From Candidatus Eisenbacteria bacterium (lineage in GTDB: Bacteria; Orphanbacterota; Orphanbacteria; Orphanbacterales; Orphanbacteraceae): a stretch of DNA of 56,454 nt. The DNA lies in assembly GCA_016930695.1 (NCBI GenBank), contig JAFGGD010000027.1, positions 1-56,454 of the forward strand. Direction: 5' to 3'. A program made the translations under genes and the position numbers. Below, piece by piece: positions 40,824 through 50,985 of the stretch. Position 1 is the stretch's first letter. Each line of letters opens with the position of its first letter. The notes beneath the pieces were generated by a model. That model searched no databases and was not told where the DNA came from. It was given only the letters and a program-made list of their open reading frames with translations.

Positions 40824-41578
40824 GGGCGCTCCCGGGAGGATCGGAGGATCCGGTGCGCGGCGGAGGCCGCGCCGAAACCGTTGTCGATGTTAACGACCAC
40901 CGCGCCGGAAGCGCAACTGTTCAACATGGAAAAGAGAGGGGTGAACCCCCGAAGCGCCGTTCCGTATCCGACGCTCGTCGGCACGCCGATCACCGCCGAA
41001 CCGGTCAGCCCGGCCACCACCGAGAGGAGCGCCCCCTCCATCCCGGCGACCACGATCAGGACCGGCGCGCTCCGAATCCGCTCCTCCTCGCCGTAGAGGC
41101 GATGCACGCCCGCCACCCCCACGTCGTAAACCCGCTCCGGCTCGTGGCCGAGCAGGAGGAGCGTCTCCGCCGCCTCCTCCGCCACCGGGATGTCCGAAGT
41201 GCCCGCGGTGAGGACCGGCACCGGCGCGCCGCGCTCCGGCTCTTTCCGGACGAGCACCGCCGTCCGCCCCCGGGGATTGTATCGGACGCCGGGGATCTCC
41301 TTTTCGAGCACGGCGAAAGCCTCCGGGGAGAGGCGCGTGGCGAGCAGGTTGGATCCCGCGTCCACGATGGCCCGGGCGATGGCGGCCACCTCCCCGGGGC
41401 GTTTCCCCTCGCAGAAGATCGCCTCCGGCCACCCCTGGCGGAGCTGCCTGTGGTGATCCACGCGGGCGAAACCGAGGTTCTCGAATGGGAGATGCTTCAG
41501 GGCGCCGAGCGCATCCTCCGGATCGAGCGCGCCGTCGCGGACCCGTTCCAGGATCTCCCGCAAGCGTTCAGGGTCCAT
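40820..41578 (-). CDS. larB: Nickel pincer cofactor biosynthesis protein LarB
   Basis: A 252-residue LarB, which carboxylates nicotinic acid adenine dinucleotide to start pincer cofactor synthesis. The C-terminal half is PurE-like (VLTAGTSDIPVAEEAAETL, VVAGMEGALLSVVAGL, GVPTSVGYGTALRGF, MLNSCASGAVVVNIDNGFGA). The N-terminal arm is LPFENLGFARVDHHRQLRQG. It overlaps dusB by 11 bases and larC by 4. Confidence 0.95.
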   Translation of the reverse strand: MDPERLREILERVRDGALDPEDALGALKHLPFENLGFARVDHHRQLRQGWPEAIFCEGKRPGEVAAIARAIVDAGSNLLATRLSPEAFAVLEKEIPGVRYNPRGRTAVLVRKEPERGAPVPVLTAGTSDIPVAEEAAETLLLLGHEPERVYDVGVAGVHRLYGEEERIRSAPVLIVVAGMEGALLSVVAGLTGSAVIGVPTSVGYGTALRGFTPLFSMLNSCASGAVVVNIDNGFGAASAAHRILRSSRERP

Positions 41579-42557
41579 CGATCCCTCCCTCGATCAGCGG
41601 GGCGAAGAAATCCTCCAGCGCCCGCTCCACTTCCTCCCGCTCCTCGATCCGGTTGACCCGGTTCCGAAAGGCGGCGCTCCCGGGGAGTCCTCGTACATAA
41701 CGGGCGAGATGGCGACGGAACTCGCGCACGCCGATCCGCGTCCCCCGGTCCTCCACGATCAGCCGGAGGTGCTCCCGGCAGGTCCGGAGAAGCTCCTCCG
41801 GGCCGGGCGGGTACGCGTCGCGCCCCTCCTCGAGACGGGTCCGAGCGGAGCGGAAGACGAAGGGATTGCCGATCGACGCCCGCCCGATCATGACGGCGGC
41901 GCAGCCGGTCTCCTCGATCCGCCTGGCCGCGCCGTCTCCGTCCGATATGTCGCCGTTTCCGATCACGGGAACGCGGACCGCCCGAACCACCTCGGCGACC
42001 CGGTCCCAGTCCGCCTCCCCCCGATACCCCTGCCGCGCCGTCCGCCCATGCACGGTAATGGCCGACGCGCCGGCGTCCTCGCAGATCCGCGCGATCTCCG
42101 CCGCCCGGATCGATTGACCGTCCCATCCGGTCCGAATCTTGGCGGTCACCGGCGTCCGCACCGCTCGGGCCACGGCCCGGACGATTCTCCCAATTCGCTC
42201 CGGATCTTTCAAGAGAGCCGCGCCGCGGCCGTTCCGGACGAATTTGGGCGCCGGGCAGCCGAAGTTGAGATCGATCAAGTCGGGCGCGATCATGTCCTCC
42301 AGGATACGCGCGGAGAGGGCGAATCGCTCCGGGTCGTCGCCGAAGATCTGCACCCCGTAGGGACGCTCCTCCGGGTGGAAGCGGGCCATGTCGATGGTCT
42401 TCCGGTTCAGCCGGAAGAGCGCGTCGGAGGAGAGCGTTTCCGAATAGACGGCCGCCGCCCCGAAACGGCGGCAGAGGACCCGGAAGGAGGGAGTGGTGAT
42501 TCCGCAAAGAGGGGCGAGAAGCGCCCCCGCCTCCAGATCCAGACCGCCGATCTTCAT
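41568..42557 (-). CDS. dusB: tRNA-dihydrouridine synthase (DusB-like)
   Basis: A 329-residue FMN enzyme that reduces uridine to dihydrouridine in the tRNA D-loop. The catalytic cysteine is C101 in LNFGCPAPKFVRNGRGAALL, followed by KIRTGWDG, ITVHGRTARQGYRGEADW and IGNGDISDG. Full length. ctpA ends 25 bases upstream. Confidence 0.94.
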   Translation of the reverse strand: MKIGGLDLEAGALLAPLCGITTPSFRVLCRRFGAAAVYSETLSSDALFRLNRKTIDMARFHPEERPYGVQIFGDDPERFALSARILEDMIAPDLIDLNFGCPAPKFVRNGRGAALLKDPERIGRIVRAVARAVRTPVTAKIRTGWDGQSIRAAEIARICEDAGASAITVHGRTARQGYRGEADWDRVAEVVRAVRVPVIGNGDISDGDGAARRIEETGCAAVMIGRASIGNPFVFRSARTRLEEGRDAYPPGPEELLRTCREHLRLIVEDRGTRIGVREFRRHLARYVRGLPGSAAFRNRVNRIEEREEVERALEDFFAPLIEGGIDGP

Positions 42558-42582
42558 GCCGCCGACACCGGGGGAACCCGGG

Positions 42583-44229
42583 TCATTCCGCGTCGACCCC
42601 CTGCTCCCGGCGGGCCGTCAGACCGTCGGAGGAGGAGGAATCTCCCGCCGCGCCGGCGACGGTCTCCTCTTTCTCCTTCTGGAGACGGATCGACTCGGAG
42701 AGAGCGAAGAGGCCGTCCATGGTCCCCGCTTCCCGGAAGAGATCGAAGGTGCTCTGGAGCTGCTCGTCCGTCTCCACCGTGACGAGGAAGGCGGCGCGGT
42801 CGCCGAAAGCCTTCCGGTAGATCTCGCGGCGGATGCCGTTCTTGACGTATTCCAGGCTCTCCTCCCATTCCTCCTCGGTGTACTCCACCTCCTTCTGGTC
42901 GAGGTAATCGCGGAAGGACCGAAGCGTTTCCTCGTCCGGCGTCCATCCCTCCTCGATGGTGTGGTAGGGGAAGTACTCGACGGCGAAATTGAAGAAGTAG
43001 CCCCTGCGCTCCGCCGCCGCCTCCACCGGCGCCATCTTGCGCTGCTCGATCTCGATGTCCGGCGTGATCCCGCCGCCGCCGTAGACGGGGCGACCGGCAT
43101 GGGTGTAGTAGACCTCCTCGTTCTCTTCGCCCTCCTGCGGGATTTCCCGGAGGCGCCTCTGCGAGGCGAGTTCGGGACGGTGGATGCAGCGCCCGCTGGG
43201 GGTGTAGTACTTCGCGGTGGTCAGCTTGAGGCCCGTCTCACCGTCCAGCGGAATCACCGACTGCACCGATCCCTTGCCGAAGGTGGTCTTCCCCACCACC
43301 AAGCCGCGGTCCCAGTCCTGCACCGCCCCGGAGACGATCTCCGAAGCGCTCGCCGAGTACTGGTTCACCAGCACCACGATGGGATAGCCGCCGTGTTCCG
43401 TGTTCTTGTGGTCTACGAAGCGGCTGTTGGCGTTCTTCCGGCGCCCCTGGGTGTAGGTGATCAACTGGCCGTCGTCGAGAAGAAGGTCCGAAACCTCGAC
43501 GGCCTGGTCCAGGAGCCCGCCCGGGTTGGAGCGGAGGTCGATCACGAGACCGCGGATCCCCGACGATTCGAGATCGCGTAGCGCGCTCTCCATCTCGTGG
43601 CTCGTGGATTTGGAGAATTGGGTGACGCTCATGTAGCCGATGCGGTCGTCGGTCACGAAGGTATAGGGGACCGAGTCGAGCTTGATGATGTCGCGGGTGA
43701 TGGCGTACTCGATCAGGTCCGGCACCCCCTCGCGCCGGATTTTGATGGTGACCTGGGTTCCCTCGGGGCCGCGAAGGCGGTTCACGGCGTCGTCCGCGGT
43801 GAACCCTTCGGTCGATTCCTCTTCGATATAAAGGATTTGATCGCCCCCCTGGATCCCCATCCGCGCCGCGGGGGTTCCTTCGATCGGAGCGATCACCGTC
43901 AGCACGCCGTCCCGGATCGCGATATGGATTCCGAGGCCGCCGAAGCTGCCGGCGGTGCTGGTCATCAGATCCCTGTACTGGGAAATGTCCAGGAACTGGG
44001 TGTGCGGATCCAAGCTCTCCAGCATCCCCCGGATCGCCGCGTCGATCAGCTCCTCCATTTCCGTGTCGTCCACGTAATCCGATTGGACCCGGTTCAGCAC
44101 CTCGCTGAAACGTTGGAGCTGGCGGTAGGCGTTGGTGTCGCCGGCGGGGGTGCGCTCCACGGCGACGAGCACCGCAAGGAAAAGAGCGATCGCGACCCAG
44201 AGGACCGGGCGGCGGTATCGTTCGGACAT
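42583..44229 (-). CDS. S41-family C-terminal processing peptidase (CtpA-like)
   Basis: A 548-residue periplasmic protease started at the ATG at 44229 with AAAGGAT upstream. One N-terminal membrane anchor (about 9-24), then a PDZ domain (about 95-170, GGLGIHIAIRDGVLTVIAPI). The S41 core has the Ser-Lys dyad in YSASASEIVSGAVQDWDRG and TFGKGSVQ (K319). A 150-residue C-terminal extension rich in Glu follows. CtpA enzymes trim envelope proteins and control peptidoglycan hydrolases. It heads a long leftward chain (dusB, larB, larC, pyrRBC, TPR lipoprotein). Confidence 0.92.
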   Translation of the reverse strand: MSERYRRPVLWVAIALFLAVLVAVERTPAGDTNAYRQLQRFSEVLNRVQSDYVDDTEMEELIDAAIRGMLESLDPHTQFLDISQYRDLMTSTAGSFGGLGIHIAIRDGVLTVIAPIEGTPAARMGIQGGDQILYIEEESTEGFTADDAVNRLRGPEGTQVTIKIRREGVPDLIEYAITRDIIKLDSVPYTFVTDDRIGYMSVTQFSKSTSHEMESALRDLESSGIRGLVIDLRSNPGGLLDQAVEVSDLLLDDGQLITYTQGRRKNANSRFVDHKNTEHGGYPIVVLVNQYSASASEIVSGAVQDWDRGLVVGKTTFGKGSVQSVIPLDGETGLKLTTAKYYTPSGRCIHRPELASQRRLREIPQEGEENEEVYYTHAGRPVYGGGGITPDIEIEQRKMAPVEAAAERRGYFFNFAVEYFPYHTIEEGWTPDEETLRSFRDYLDQKEVEYTEEEWEESLEYVKNGIRREIYRKAFGDRAAFLVTVETDEQLQSTFDLFREAGTMDGLFALSESIRLQKEKEETVAGAAGDSSSSDGLTARREQGVDAE

Positions 44230-44420
44230 GATGGGATCCTTTCTCGCGAGAGACCCTCGGGCGTTCCGTCGTGGGGGCGGGCGAGGCCGCCGTCTACGAA
44301 AGAGCACACCGGACGATCATTCGGTGTTCCCGGCGGTTCGTTTTCTTAGGTTTAGCACATTTCCCGCCCCCGGACCAGCCGAACCGGGCGTCCGGCGCTC
44401 CGCCGGCGGGAAGCCCCCCG

Positions 44421-45194
44421 CTAGTCGCCGCCGAGGAGGTTTCCGAGAATATCGCCGCCGATCCCGCCGATTCCACGCTGTTCCCCCTTCCCCCGGAGAC
44501 CGCGATGCTGCGCCGCGGCGAGGATCCGGTCGGAAAGGCGGGAGAAGGGAAGGGACTGCAGATAGACGAGGCCGGGGCCGGTCATCTTGGCGAGGAAGAT
44601 CCCCTCGCCGCCGAAGAGGGCGTTCTTGAAGCCGCCCACGAATTGGATGTCGTAGTCCACGGAAGGGGCGAAGGCGACCAGGCAGCCGGTGTCGACCCGG
44701 ATCGTCTCCCCCGCCCCGAGATGCCGCTCGATGATGGTTCCGCCCGCGTGAACGAAAGCCATACCGTCGCCGACCAGCCTTTGCAGGATGAAACCTTCAC
44801 CCCCGAACAGACCGGCGCCGATTTTCTTGGTGAAGGCGACCTCGATCTCGATCCCCCGGGCGGCGCAGAGGAAGGAGTCCTTCTGGCAGAGGAAATTGCC
44901 GCCGAGTTCGTCCATCCGCAGGGGGATGATCTTCCCGGGATAGGGAGCGCTGAATCCGACGCACGCTTTCTTCCGTCCGACGCAAAGGAAGGTCGTGATA
45001 AAGAAGCTCTCGCCGGTGACGATTCTCTTGAAGCCCTTGAAGAGGCCTCCGCCGGTGGAGGTCTGCATCTCGATGCCGTCCTCCATGTAGGCCATCGCCC
45101 CCGCCTCGGCGCGGATTCCCTCGCCGGGGTCCAACTCCACCTCCACCAGTTGCATGTCGTCGCCGTAAATCCTGTGGTCGATCGCGTCGGCCAT
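44421..45194 (-). CDS. AIM24/TIGR00266-family protein
   Basis: A 257-residue protein of the TIGR00266/AIM24 beta-helix family (EAGAMAYMEDGIEMQTSTGG, GESFFITTFLC, GEGFILQRLVGDG, GGFKNALFGGEGIFLAKM). Members are widespread in bacteria and in mitochondria (AIM24), with no firmly known biochemical role. The C-terminus ends in a Gly/Ile-rich tail (RGIGGIGGDILGNLLGGD). A separate unit: 191 bases lie between it and ctpA. Confidence 0.9.
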   Translation of the reverse strand: MADAIDHRIYGDDMQLVEVELDPGEGIRAEAGAMAYMEDGIEMQTSTGGGLFKGFKRIVTGESFFITTFLCVGRKKACVGFSAPYPGKIIPLRMDELGGNFLCQKDSFLCAARGIEIEVAFTKKIGAGLFGGEGFILQRLVGDGMAFVHAGGTIIERHLGAGETIRVDTGCLVAFAPSVDYDIQFVGGFKNALFGGEGIFLAKMTGPGLVYLQSLPFSRLSDRILAAAQHRGLRGKGEQRGIGGIGGDILGNLLGGD

Positions 45195-45332
45195 GGTCTT
45201 CCTCCGGCGCGGACCCCGTGGCCCGCTATGAGTTCATTTTATGTCGCTTCGATTCGCCCGGGCGCGCGCCGGGCCGCACCCCATCCGGGAAGACGGCGCG
45301 GCGCCGGTTCCGGTTTCCTTCGGGATCCCGGA

Positions 45333-45911
45333 TCAGAGCACTTTCCGGGCGTGGCGCATCCTCTGGAAGGCGGTGTAGTGGGAGCCGACCGCCAGCAGGA
45401 GGAGCGCCAGATCGAGCAGCCATCCGCCCAGCAGCAGGCCGAGGAAGAGAATCACGATCCTCTCCGGTCGTTCCAGCAGCCCCACGGCGCAGGCGCCGCC
45501 GAGGCCCTCGACGCGGGCCCGCGTGTAGCTCACCATGAGGGAGCCGCTGATCACCACGAAGGGGAGCAGGAAAAGGGCGTCGTGCCGCATCCAGTAGGCG
45601 AGACCGAGGTAAACGAAGATCTCCGCGTAACGGTCCAGCGTCGAATCGAGAAAGGCGCCGAAGGGGGATCCGGTGCCGGCGGCGCGCGCCACCGAACCGT
45701 CGAGCATGTCGAAGAGACCGCCCATGAGAAAGAGGATCGCGCCGAACCGCGGGTGCCCGTCGGCGATCACCAGGCCGGAGAGAGCCGCGAGAACGAGCCC
45801 CGTCACCGAGAGCGCGTTCGGCTGGATGCGGAGTTGTCCGCAAAGGCGGACCAGGGGGTGGAGGAGCGAGCGGACCCACTCCTTGCGGTCCGGACTGAGC
45901 ATGGCGCACAC
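45333..45911 (-). CDS. CDP-alcohol phosphatidyltransferase
   Basis: A 192-residue membrane enzyme of the PgsA/PIS family. The catalytic motif D71-G-x2-A-R-x8-G-x3-D89-x3-D93 is complete (DMLDGSVARAAGTGSPFGAF, then LDSTLDR). About five transmembrane helices. VSYTRARVEGLGGACAVGLLERPER is closer to phosphatidylinositol-phosphate-type synthases than to PgsA, so the alcohol acceptor is uncertain. It makes a phospholipid headgroup from CDP-diacylglycerol. Own promoter at 45957-45985. Confidence 0.88.
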   Translation of the reverse strand: MCAMLSPDRKEWVRSLLHPLVRLCGQLRIQPNALSVTGLVLAALSGLVIADGHPRFGAILFLMGGLFDMLDGSVARAAGTGSPFGAFLDSTLDRYAEIFVYLGLAYWMRHDALFLLPFVVISGSLMVSYTRARVEGLGGACAVGLLERPERIVILFLGLLLGGWLLDLALLLLAVGSHYTAFQRMRHARKVL

Positions 45912-45956
45912 GGCGGTTCCTCCCCTCGGGCGGGTTCCGGGATCTCGCAGATTGGA

Positions 45957-45985
45957 ATGCTATCAACGGCGACGGGGGCTGTCAA
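45957..45985 (-). promoter_or_regulatory. Sigma70-like promoter of the phosphatidyltransferase
   Basis: Minus strand: -35 TTGACA (45985-45980), 17-bp spacer, -10 TAGCAT (45962-45957), at the end of rsmI and 46 bases before the ATG at 45911. Confidence 0.5.
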
Positions 45986-46860
45986 GTACCTGGAAGATCG
46001 CCGCTTCCGCCGCCGGGCGACTCCGGCTCCTCGCGGTCGCCCCCGCGGAGGAGTCGGTACACTTCCTGCTCCTTCCATCCGGCGGTGCTCGCGGCGGCGC
46101 GCACCGCGTCCCGGAGAGAGGCGCCGGCGGCGGTCTCCTCGCGAACCAGGTCGAGAACCCTCTCCCGCGGGAGCCTCTCCCCCCCCTTCGCCCCTTCGAC
46201 GAGCACCACGAACTCCCCGCGGGGCGGCCGTTCGTCGAACCCCGCGGCCAGCTCCGACGCGGTCCCGCGCAGGAACTCCTCGAATTTCTTGGTCAACTCC
46301 CGCGCGAGAACCACCCGCCTCTCCCCCATGGCGCCTGCGATCTCCTCCAACAGGCGGCGGATCCGCCGGGGGGATTCGTAGAAGACGAGGGTTCCCTCCT
46401 CGGCGGCGAGAACGCGGAGCCGGTCCAGACGAGGCCCCTCGCGCGAGGGGAGGAACCCCTCGAAGCGGAACCGCCGCGTCGAAAGACCCGAGGCGACCAG
46501 CGCGGCGAGGAAGGCGCTCGGGCCGGGGACGGGGACCACCTCGATCCCCTCCTCCAGGGCGGCGCGAACCAGGCGCTCGGCGGGATCGGCGATCCCCGGG
46601 TTTCCGGCGTCGGAGACGACCGCCACCGATCGGCCTTCGAGGAGCAGGCGGAGCAGCTCCGGGACGCGACGCTCTTCGTTTCGCGCATAAAACGATAACG
46701 CGGGAACGCGGGAACCGATCCTTTCCAGGAGGGCGCCGGTCCGCCGCGTGTCCTCGGCGGCGATCCGGTCGACGGTGCGGAGCACCTCCTCCGCCCGCCG
46801 GGAGAGGTCCCCCATGTTACCGATGGGGGTGCCGACCAGGTAGAGCGTTCCCCGTTTCAT
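45982..46860 (-). CDS. rsmI: 16S rRNA (cytidine1402-2'-O)-methyltransferase
   Basis: A 292-residue RsmI of the tetrapyrrole-methylase fold. YLVGTPIGNMGDLS, AAEDTRRTGALL, VVSDAGNPGIADP, VPVPGPSAFLAAL and VFYESPRRI are all family segments. It methylates the ribose of C1402 in the ribosomal decoding centre with S-adenosylmethionine. ltaE ends 34 bases upstream. Confidence 0.96.
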   Translation of the reverse strand: MKRGTLYLVGTPIGNMGDLSRRAEEVLRTVDRIAAEDTRRTGALLERIGSRVPALSFYARNEERRVPELLRLLLEGRSVAVVSDAGNPGIADPAERLVRAALEEGIEVVPVPGPSAFLAALVASGLSTRRFRFEGFLPSREGPRLDRLRVLAAEEGTLVFYESPRRIRRLLEEIAGAMGERRVVLARELTKKFEEFLRGTASELAAGFDERPPRGEFVVLVEGAKGGERLPRERVLDLVREETAAGASLRDAVRAAASTAGWKEQEVYRLLRGGDREEPESPGGGSGDLPGT

Positions 46861-46894
46861 CGATCCTCCCTCCGGCGGCGGCGCGGCCGGGCTC

Positions 46895-47920
46895 TCAAAC
46901 GAGGACCTCCTCCAGGCGGCCCGCCGCCTCTTCCGCGGCGCCGCGCGAGACGTCCAGGTGGGTCACCAGCCGGATCCTCCCGGCGCCGAGGGAGAGGAAG
47001 AGCACCTCCTTCTCCGCCATTCGACGAACGATCTCCGCTTCGCTCCAGCGGTGTTCCGACACGTCGGCGTAGATGATGTTCGTTTGCACGCGGTCCATCT
47101 CCACGGAGAAGCCCGGGATCCGATTGAGCGTTTCCGCGAGGAGGCGGGCGTGCGCGTGGTCGTCGGCGAGACGTTCCCGGTGATGCTCCAGCGCGTACAG
47201 GCCGGCGGCGGCGAGAACGCCCGCCTGGCGCATGCCGCCTCCGAGCATCTTGCGGACCCGGCGCGCCCGCCGGATGAAATCCGCGCTCCCGGCGAGCACC
47301 GAACCGACCGGCGCGCCGAGCCCCTTGGAAAGGCAGACCGTGACCGAATCGACGGCGGCGGCCCAGCGCGCCTCGGGGACGCCGGAGGCGACCGCCGCGT
47401 TCCAGAGCCGCGCCCCGTCCAGGTGGGTACGGATCCCCCGCTCCCGCGCGAAAGCGCCGATCCCCTCCATCTCCTCGATGGGGAACACGGTCCCCCCCGC
47501 CCGGTTGTGCGTGTTCTCCATGCAGATCAGCGTGGTGGGGGCCGCGTGCACGTCGTCGGGCCGCACCCTCTTTCCCACGTCGCGCGCGGTGAACGCCCCC
47601 GCGCGTCCGGGGACGGTCCAAAACTGGACGCCGCTGACCGCCGCGGCGGAACCCGCCTCGTAATGGACGATGTGCGCCTCCGTGTCGAGGATCACCTCGT
47701 CGCCGTGACGGGTGTGGGCGCGCACCGCCGCCACGTTCCCCATCGTTCCGCTCGCCACGAAGAGCGCCGCCTCCTTCCCGAGCAACTCCGCGGTCCGCTC
47801 CTGCAGGAGGTTCACCGCCGGGTCCTCGCCGAAGACGTCGTCCCCCACCTCGGCGCGGGCGATTCGCTCGCGCATCTCCGGCGTCGGCCGGGTCACCGTG
47901 TCGCTTCGGAGATCGATCAT
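46895..47920 (-). CDS. ltaE: Low-specificity L-threonine aldolase
   Basis: A 341-residue PLP fold-type I enzyme cleaving threonine and allo-threonine to glycine and acetaldehyde. The N-terminus [17 protein letters not shown] is diagnostic; the PLP lysine is K199 in [26 protein letters not shown] is conserved. Its ATG overlaps the selB stop by 4 bases. Confidence 0.94.
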   Translation of the reverse strand: MIDLRSDTVTRPTPEMRERIARAEVGDDVFGEDPAVNLLQERTAELLGKEAALFVASGTMGNVAAVRAHTRHGDEVILDTEAHIVHYEAGSAAAVSGVQFWTVPGRAGAFTARDVGKRVRPDDVHAAPTTLICMENTHNRAGGTVFPIEEMEGIGAFARERGIRTHLDGARLWNAAVASGVPEARWAAAVDSVTVCLSKGLGAPVGSVLAGSADFIRRARRVRKMLGGGMRQAGVLAAAGLYALEHHRERLADDHAHARLLAETLNRIPGFSVEMDRVQTNIIYADVSEHRWSEAEIVRRMAEKEVLFLSLGAGRIRLVTHLDVSRGAAEEAAGRLEEVLV

Positions 47921-49845
47921 CCCCCCTCCTCCTCCTTTTCCGCCGGGAAGGCGGAACCGGGTACGCGCCGGTCTCCCTCTCTCCGCGTGATCCTCTCCTG
48001 ATCGAAAAGCTCCAGTAGAGGGACGGCGAACTTGCGGGAGAGTCCCGTCTCGTCCTTGAAGTCGGTCACGCCCATGCTCCCCCGCTCGCGGAGAAGGCGG
48101 ACCGCCGCCTCTCGGAGACGATCGATTTCGGCGGTGCGGTAAATCAGGTTCGAGGCGACCCGCCGGACGCGGTCCACGCGGACCAACGAGTCGACGAGCG
48201 CGGTAAAATGTTTCGTATCCAAACCGAGTCGGCCGGCGAGATCCGCCGGCGAGGGGGGCGCGGCGCCGCTTTCGTCGAGAAGCGCCTCGAGGCGGCGCGC
48301 CTCCCGCTCCACCCGCTCCGGGAGTTCCCCGCCGCCTGGAAAGAGCGAGTCCCCGCGAAGGCTCACCTTCTTCCGCTCGACCAGGCGATCCAGGATGATC
48401 TGGAAAAGGGGAATCTCCACCCGCCGAGAGAGATTCTTGCGCACTTCCTCCCGGGGAATGCCCGCCTTCAGCCCGCCGCCCGAACCGGCGTCGCGGACCC
48501 TTTCCTCCGCCTCGGCGGCCAATTCGTCGAGCACCCCGGCGAGGACCACCATCCCGGCGACGGAACGGGCCTCCTCCCGCTCTTCCAGCGGCCGGAGCGC
48601 CTCGCGCACCTCCTCCTCGGGGATCTGCAGGCGCGCCGCGATCTCCGCCGGCGTGGCCGCCGCGCGGGGTCCGGCGGCGAGCAGGGCGCGCACCATCTCG
48701 GACCGGTCGCCGCTCTCGGCGACCCGGAGAAAGGCGAGGTCCTCCTCCTTCCGGCTCCGCCGGTGCTTGGTCGGGCTCGGGTCGAGCACGGTCCCGCCGC
48801 CGAGGGTCCGCGCCGGCGAATAGGTGCGGAGGATGAACCGGTCCCCGCGGGTGAGGACCACGGGCGACTCGAGCCGCAGCTGAATCAGCCCCGCCCCGCC
48901 CGCGTCGAGATCCTCCTTTTCGATCAGCGCCACACGGCCGAGCACCTCCGCCGCGCCGTGGTGGAACCGCACCCGCTGCCGGTGCCGGAGGCCGCGCCCC
49001 TGCTCGGAGAGCCGGACCCGTCCGTCCACCATGTGGGTGGGGGTGAGGACGCCGGGCGCGGCGAGCGTGTCCCCCCGCGCCACTTCTTCCCGGGATACGC
49101 CGTGCAGGGCGAGCGCCGACCGCTGGCCGGCCCGCGCCTCCTCCACCTCTTCGCTGAAAACCTCGACCTTTCGCACACGAACTTCCTTGCCCGAGGGGAG
49201 AAGGTCGAGACGGTCCCCGACCCGTACCGTCCCCGACCAGACCGTGCCGGTCACCACCGTGCCGAAACCGCGGGAGGAGAAGACCCGGTCCACGGGAAGG
49301 CGGAACCAGTCCGGCGCGGGCCGCTCGGGCGCCTCCCGGAGGATCGCGGCGAGCCTCTCCGCCAGCTCCGCCACCCCCTCGCCGGTCACCGAGGAGACCG
49401 CCAGAATCGGCGCGTCCTCCAGAGCGGTTCCATGGAAGGCCTCCTCCACCTCCTCACGGACAAGCTCGAGCATCTCCTCGTCCACCAGGTCCTTCTTGGT
49501 GAGCGCCACAAGGCCGGCGCGGACGTCCAGGTAATGAAGGATCTCCAGGTGCTCCACCGTTTGGGGCATCACCCCTTCGTCGGCGGCGACGGTGAAGAGG
49601 ACCGCGTCGATCCCCCCCACGCCGGCGAGCATGTTCTTGACGAACCGTTCGTGGCCGGGCACGTCCACCACCCCCGCCCGGACGCCCCCGGGAAGATTCA
49701 GAGGCGCGAAACCGAGATCGATGGAGATCCTCCGCTCCTTCTCCTCCTTGAGCCGGTCCGTGTCCACTCCGGTGAGAGCCCGCACGAGCGCCGTCTTGCC
49801 GTGGTCGATGTGGCCGGCGGTGCCGATCACGCGGGTGATGCTCAT
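47917..49845 (-). CDS. selB: Selenocysteine-specific translation elongation factor SelB
   Basis: A 642-residue GTPase that brings Sec-tRNA-Sec to in-frame UGA codons and binds the SECIS hairpin. G1 GHIDHGKT (11-18), G3 [13 protein letters not shown] (61-73), G4 TKKD (116-119), then beta-barrel domains ([17 protein letters not shown]) and about 300 C-terminal residues of winged-helix repeats that bind SECIS RNA, ending with [20 protein letters not shown]. Length and domain order fit SelB (E. coli 614). It directly supports selenocysteine use and the recoding of the UGA at 7101. It overlaps prmC by 4 bases. selA, selC and selD are not in the window. Confidence 0.97.
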   Translation of the reverse strand: MSITRVIGTAGHIDHGKTALVRALTGVDTDRLKEEKERRISIDLGFAPLNLPGGVRAGVVDVPGHERFVKNMLAGVGGIDAVLFTVAADEGVMPQTVEHLEILHYLDVRAGLVALTKKDLVDEEMLELVREEVEEAFHGTALEDAPILAVSSVTGEGVAELAERLAAILREAPERPAPDWFRLPVDRVFSSRGFGTVVTGTVWSGTVRVGDRLDLLPSGKEVRVRKVEVFSEEVEEARAGQRSALALHGVSREEVARGDTLAAPGVLTPTHMVDGRVRLSEQGRGLRHRQRVRFHHGAAEVLGRVALIEKEDLDAGGAGLIQLRLESPVVLTRGDRFILRTYSPARTLGGGTVLDPSPTKHRRSRKEEDLAFLRVAESGDRSEMVRALLAAGPRAAATPAEIAARLQIPEEEVREALRPLEEREEARSVAGMVVLAGVLDELAAEAEERVRDAGSGGGLKAGIPREEVRKNLSRRVEIPLFQIILDRLVERKKVSLRGDSLFPGGGELPERVEREARRLEALLDESGAAPPSPADLAGRLGLDTKHFTALVDSLVRVDRVRRVASNLIYRTAEIDRLREAAVRLLRERGSMGVTDFKDETGLSRKFAVPLLELFDQERITRREGDRRVPGSAFPAEKEEEGG

Positions 49846-50759
49846 CGATCCTCCTCCTGCCGGACGGGGGGCGCGGCGCCGATTCTTCGCGCCTCAACCA
49901 CCCGGAGGCGACCGGCCAGATCCCGTCCCACCCGCGCGCTTTCGTAGAGCCCGGTCTCCTCGACGGCGGCGACCGCGCCCGCCGCGGTGGCGTCGCTCGC
50001 CTCGAACACGAGCAATCCGCCCGGCCGGAGCGCGACGGCGGCGGCGGCGATCAAGGGGCGGATCGCGAGCAGGCCGTCTTCTCCCCCGTGCAGCGCCCCG
50101 CTCGGGTCGTGTTCGCCGACCTCCCGCGGCAGTTCGGCCATCTCCGCGGTGGTCACGTAGGGCGGATTGGAGAGGACCAGGTCCGCCGCGGCGCCGAGAC
50201 GCTCCAGATGCGCCGCGAGGTCCGTCTCGATCACGTCCACCCGCTCCTCCACGCCGGCGAGGCGTGCGTTCTCCCTGGCGCAGAGAACCGCCTCGGGGGA
50301 GCGGTCCGTCGCCTCCACGCGGAGGCGCGGGATCCTCTTCGCCAGGGAGACGGCGATCACGCCGCTCCCGGTTCCGGCGTCGACGGCGAAGGGGGCTTCC
50401 CCCCCCTCGTCGCGGAGAAACTCGATCCCGCGGTCCACAAGCAGTTCCGTCTCCGGCCGGGGGATGAAAACGCCGTCATGCACGCGGAAGGGGATGGAGT
50501 AGAACTCGGCGCCGCCCGTGATCCTCTGCACCGGTTTCCCGGAGGCGCGCCGGCGGACCATTTCACGGAAACGGGCGAGTTCGTCGCCGTTCACCGGGCG
50601 ATCGTGCTGTAGGTAGAGATCGATGCGGCGCCCGCCGAGGAGGTGGGCGAGAAGAAGCTCGGCGTCGACGCGGGGGCTGGCCGCCCCCTTCTCGCGGAAA
50701 TAATCCGAGGTGGTCTTCAGGAGGGCGACCACCGTCCAGGTTCGGGTTCCGTCGCTCAT
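49842..50759 (-). CDS. prmC: Peptide chain release factor N5-glutamine methyltransferase
   Basis: A 305-residue SAM methyltransferase that methylates the Gln of the GGQ motif in release factors. The ATG at 50759 is preferred. SAM motif [18 protein letters not shown] and the catalytic SNPPY; the N-terminal helical domain contains [14 protein letters not shown]. Its substrate gene prfA lies just upstream, the usual arrangement, here separated by 226 bases. Confidence 0.95.
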   Translation of the reverse strand: MSDGTRTWTVVALLKTTSDYFREKGAASPRVDAELLLAHLLGGRRIDLYLQHDRPVNGDELARFREMVRRRASGKPVQRITGGAEFYSIPFRVHDGVFIPRPETELLVDRGIEFLRDEGGEAPFAVDAGTGSGVIAVSLAKRIPRLRVEATDRSPEAVLCARENARLAGVEERVDVIETDLAAHLERLGAAADLVLSNPPYVTTAEMAELPREVGEHDPSGALHGGEDGLLAIRPLIAAAAVALRPGGLLVFEASDATAAGAVAAVEETGLYESARVGRDLAGRLRVVEARRIGAAPPVRQEEDR

Positions 50760-50985
50760 GGCTGGCGGTGCGGCTCCCTTCCCCAATGGACGCCGAGGGG
50801 AGGGCGCCCGATCGAAGATTGGAATAAGCACGGGCTATCTACCGTGGTTCCCGCTGGCGAATTGCGCGGTATCCCCTCCGCATGATTCGGACTCGAGCGG
50901 AGCGACGCGGCCGAAACGATCGGCTCGGCCGGCCTCCCGTCGCGCGATCCGAAACCTCGCGACGGGACTTCGCGCACTATCCGGT

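Noticed and set aside
44271-47072. 933-codon plus-strand open frame opposite AIM24, phosphatidyltransferase and rsmI
   Set aside because: It spans three clear minus-strand genes and ends in repetitive Arg-rich sequence.
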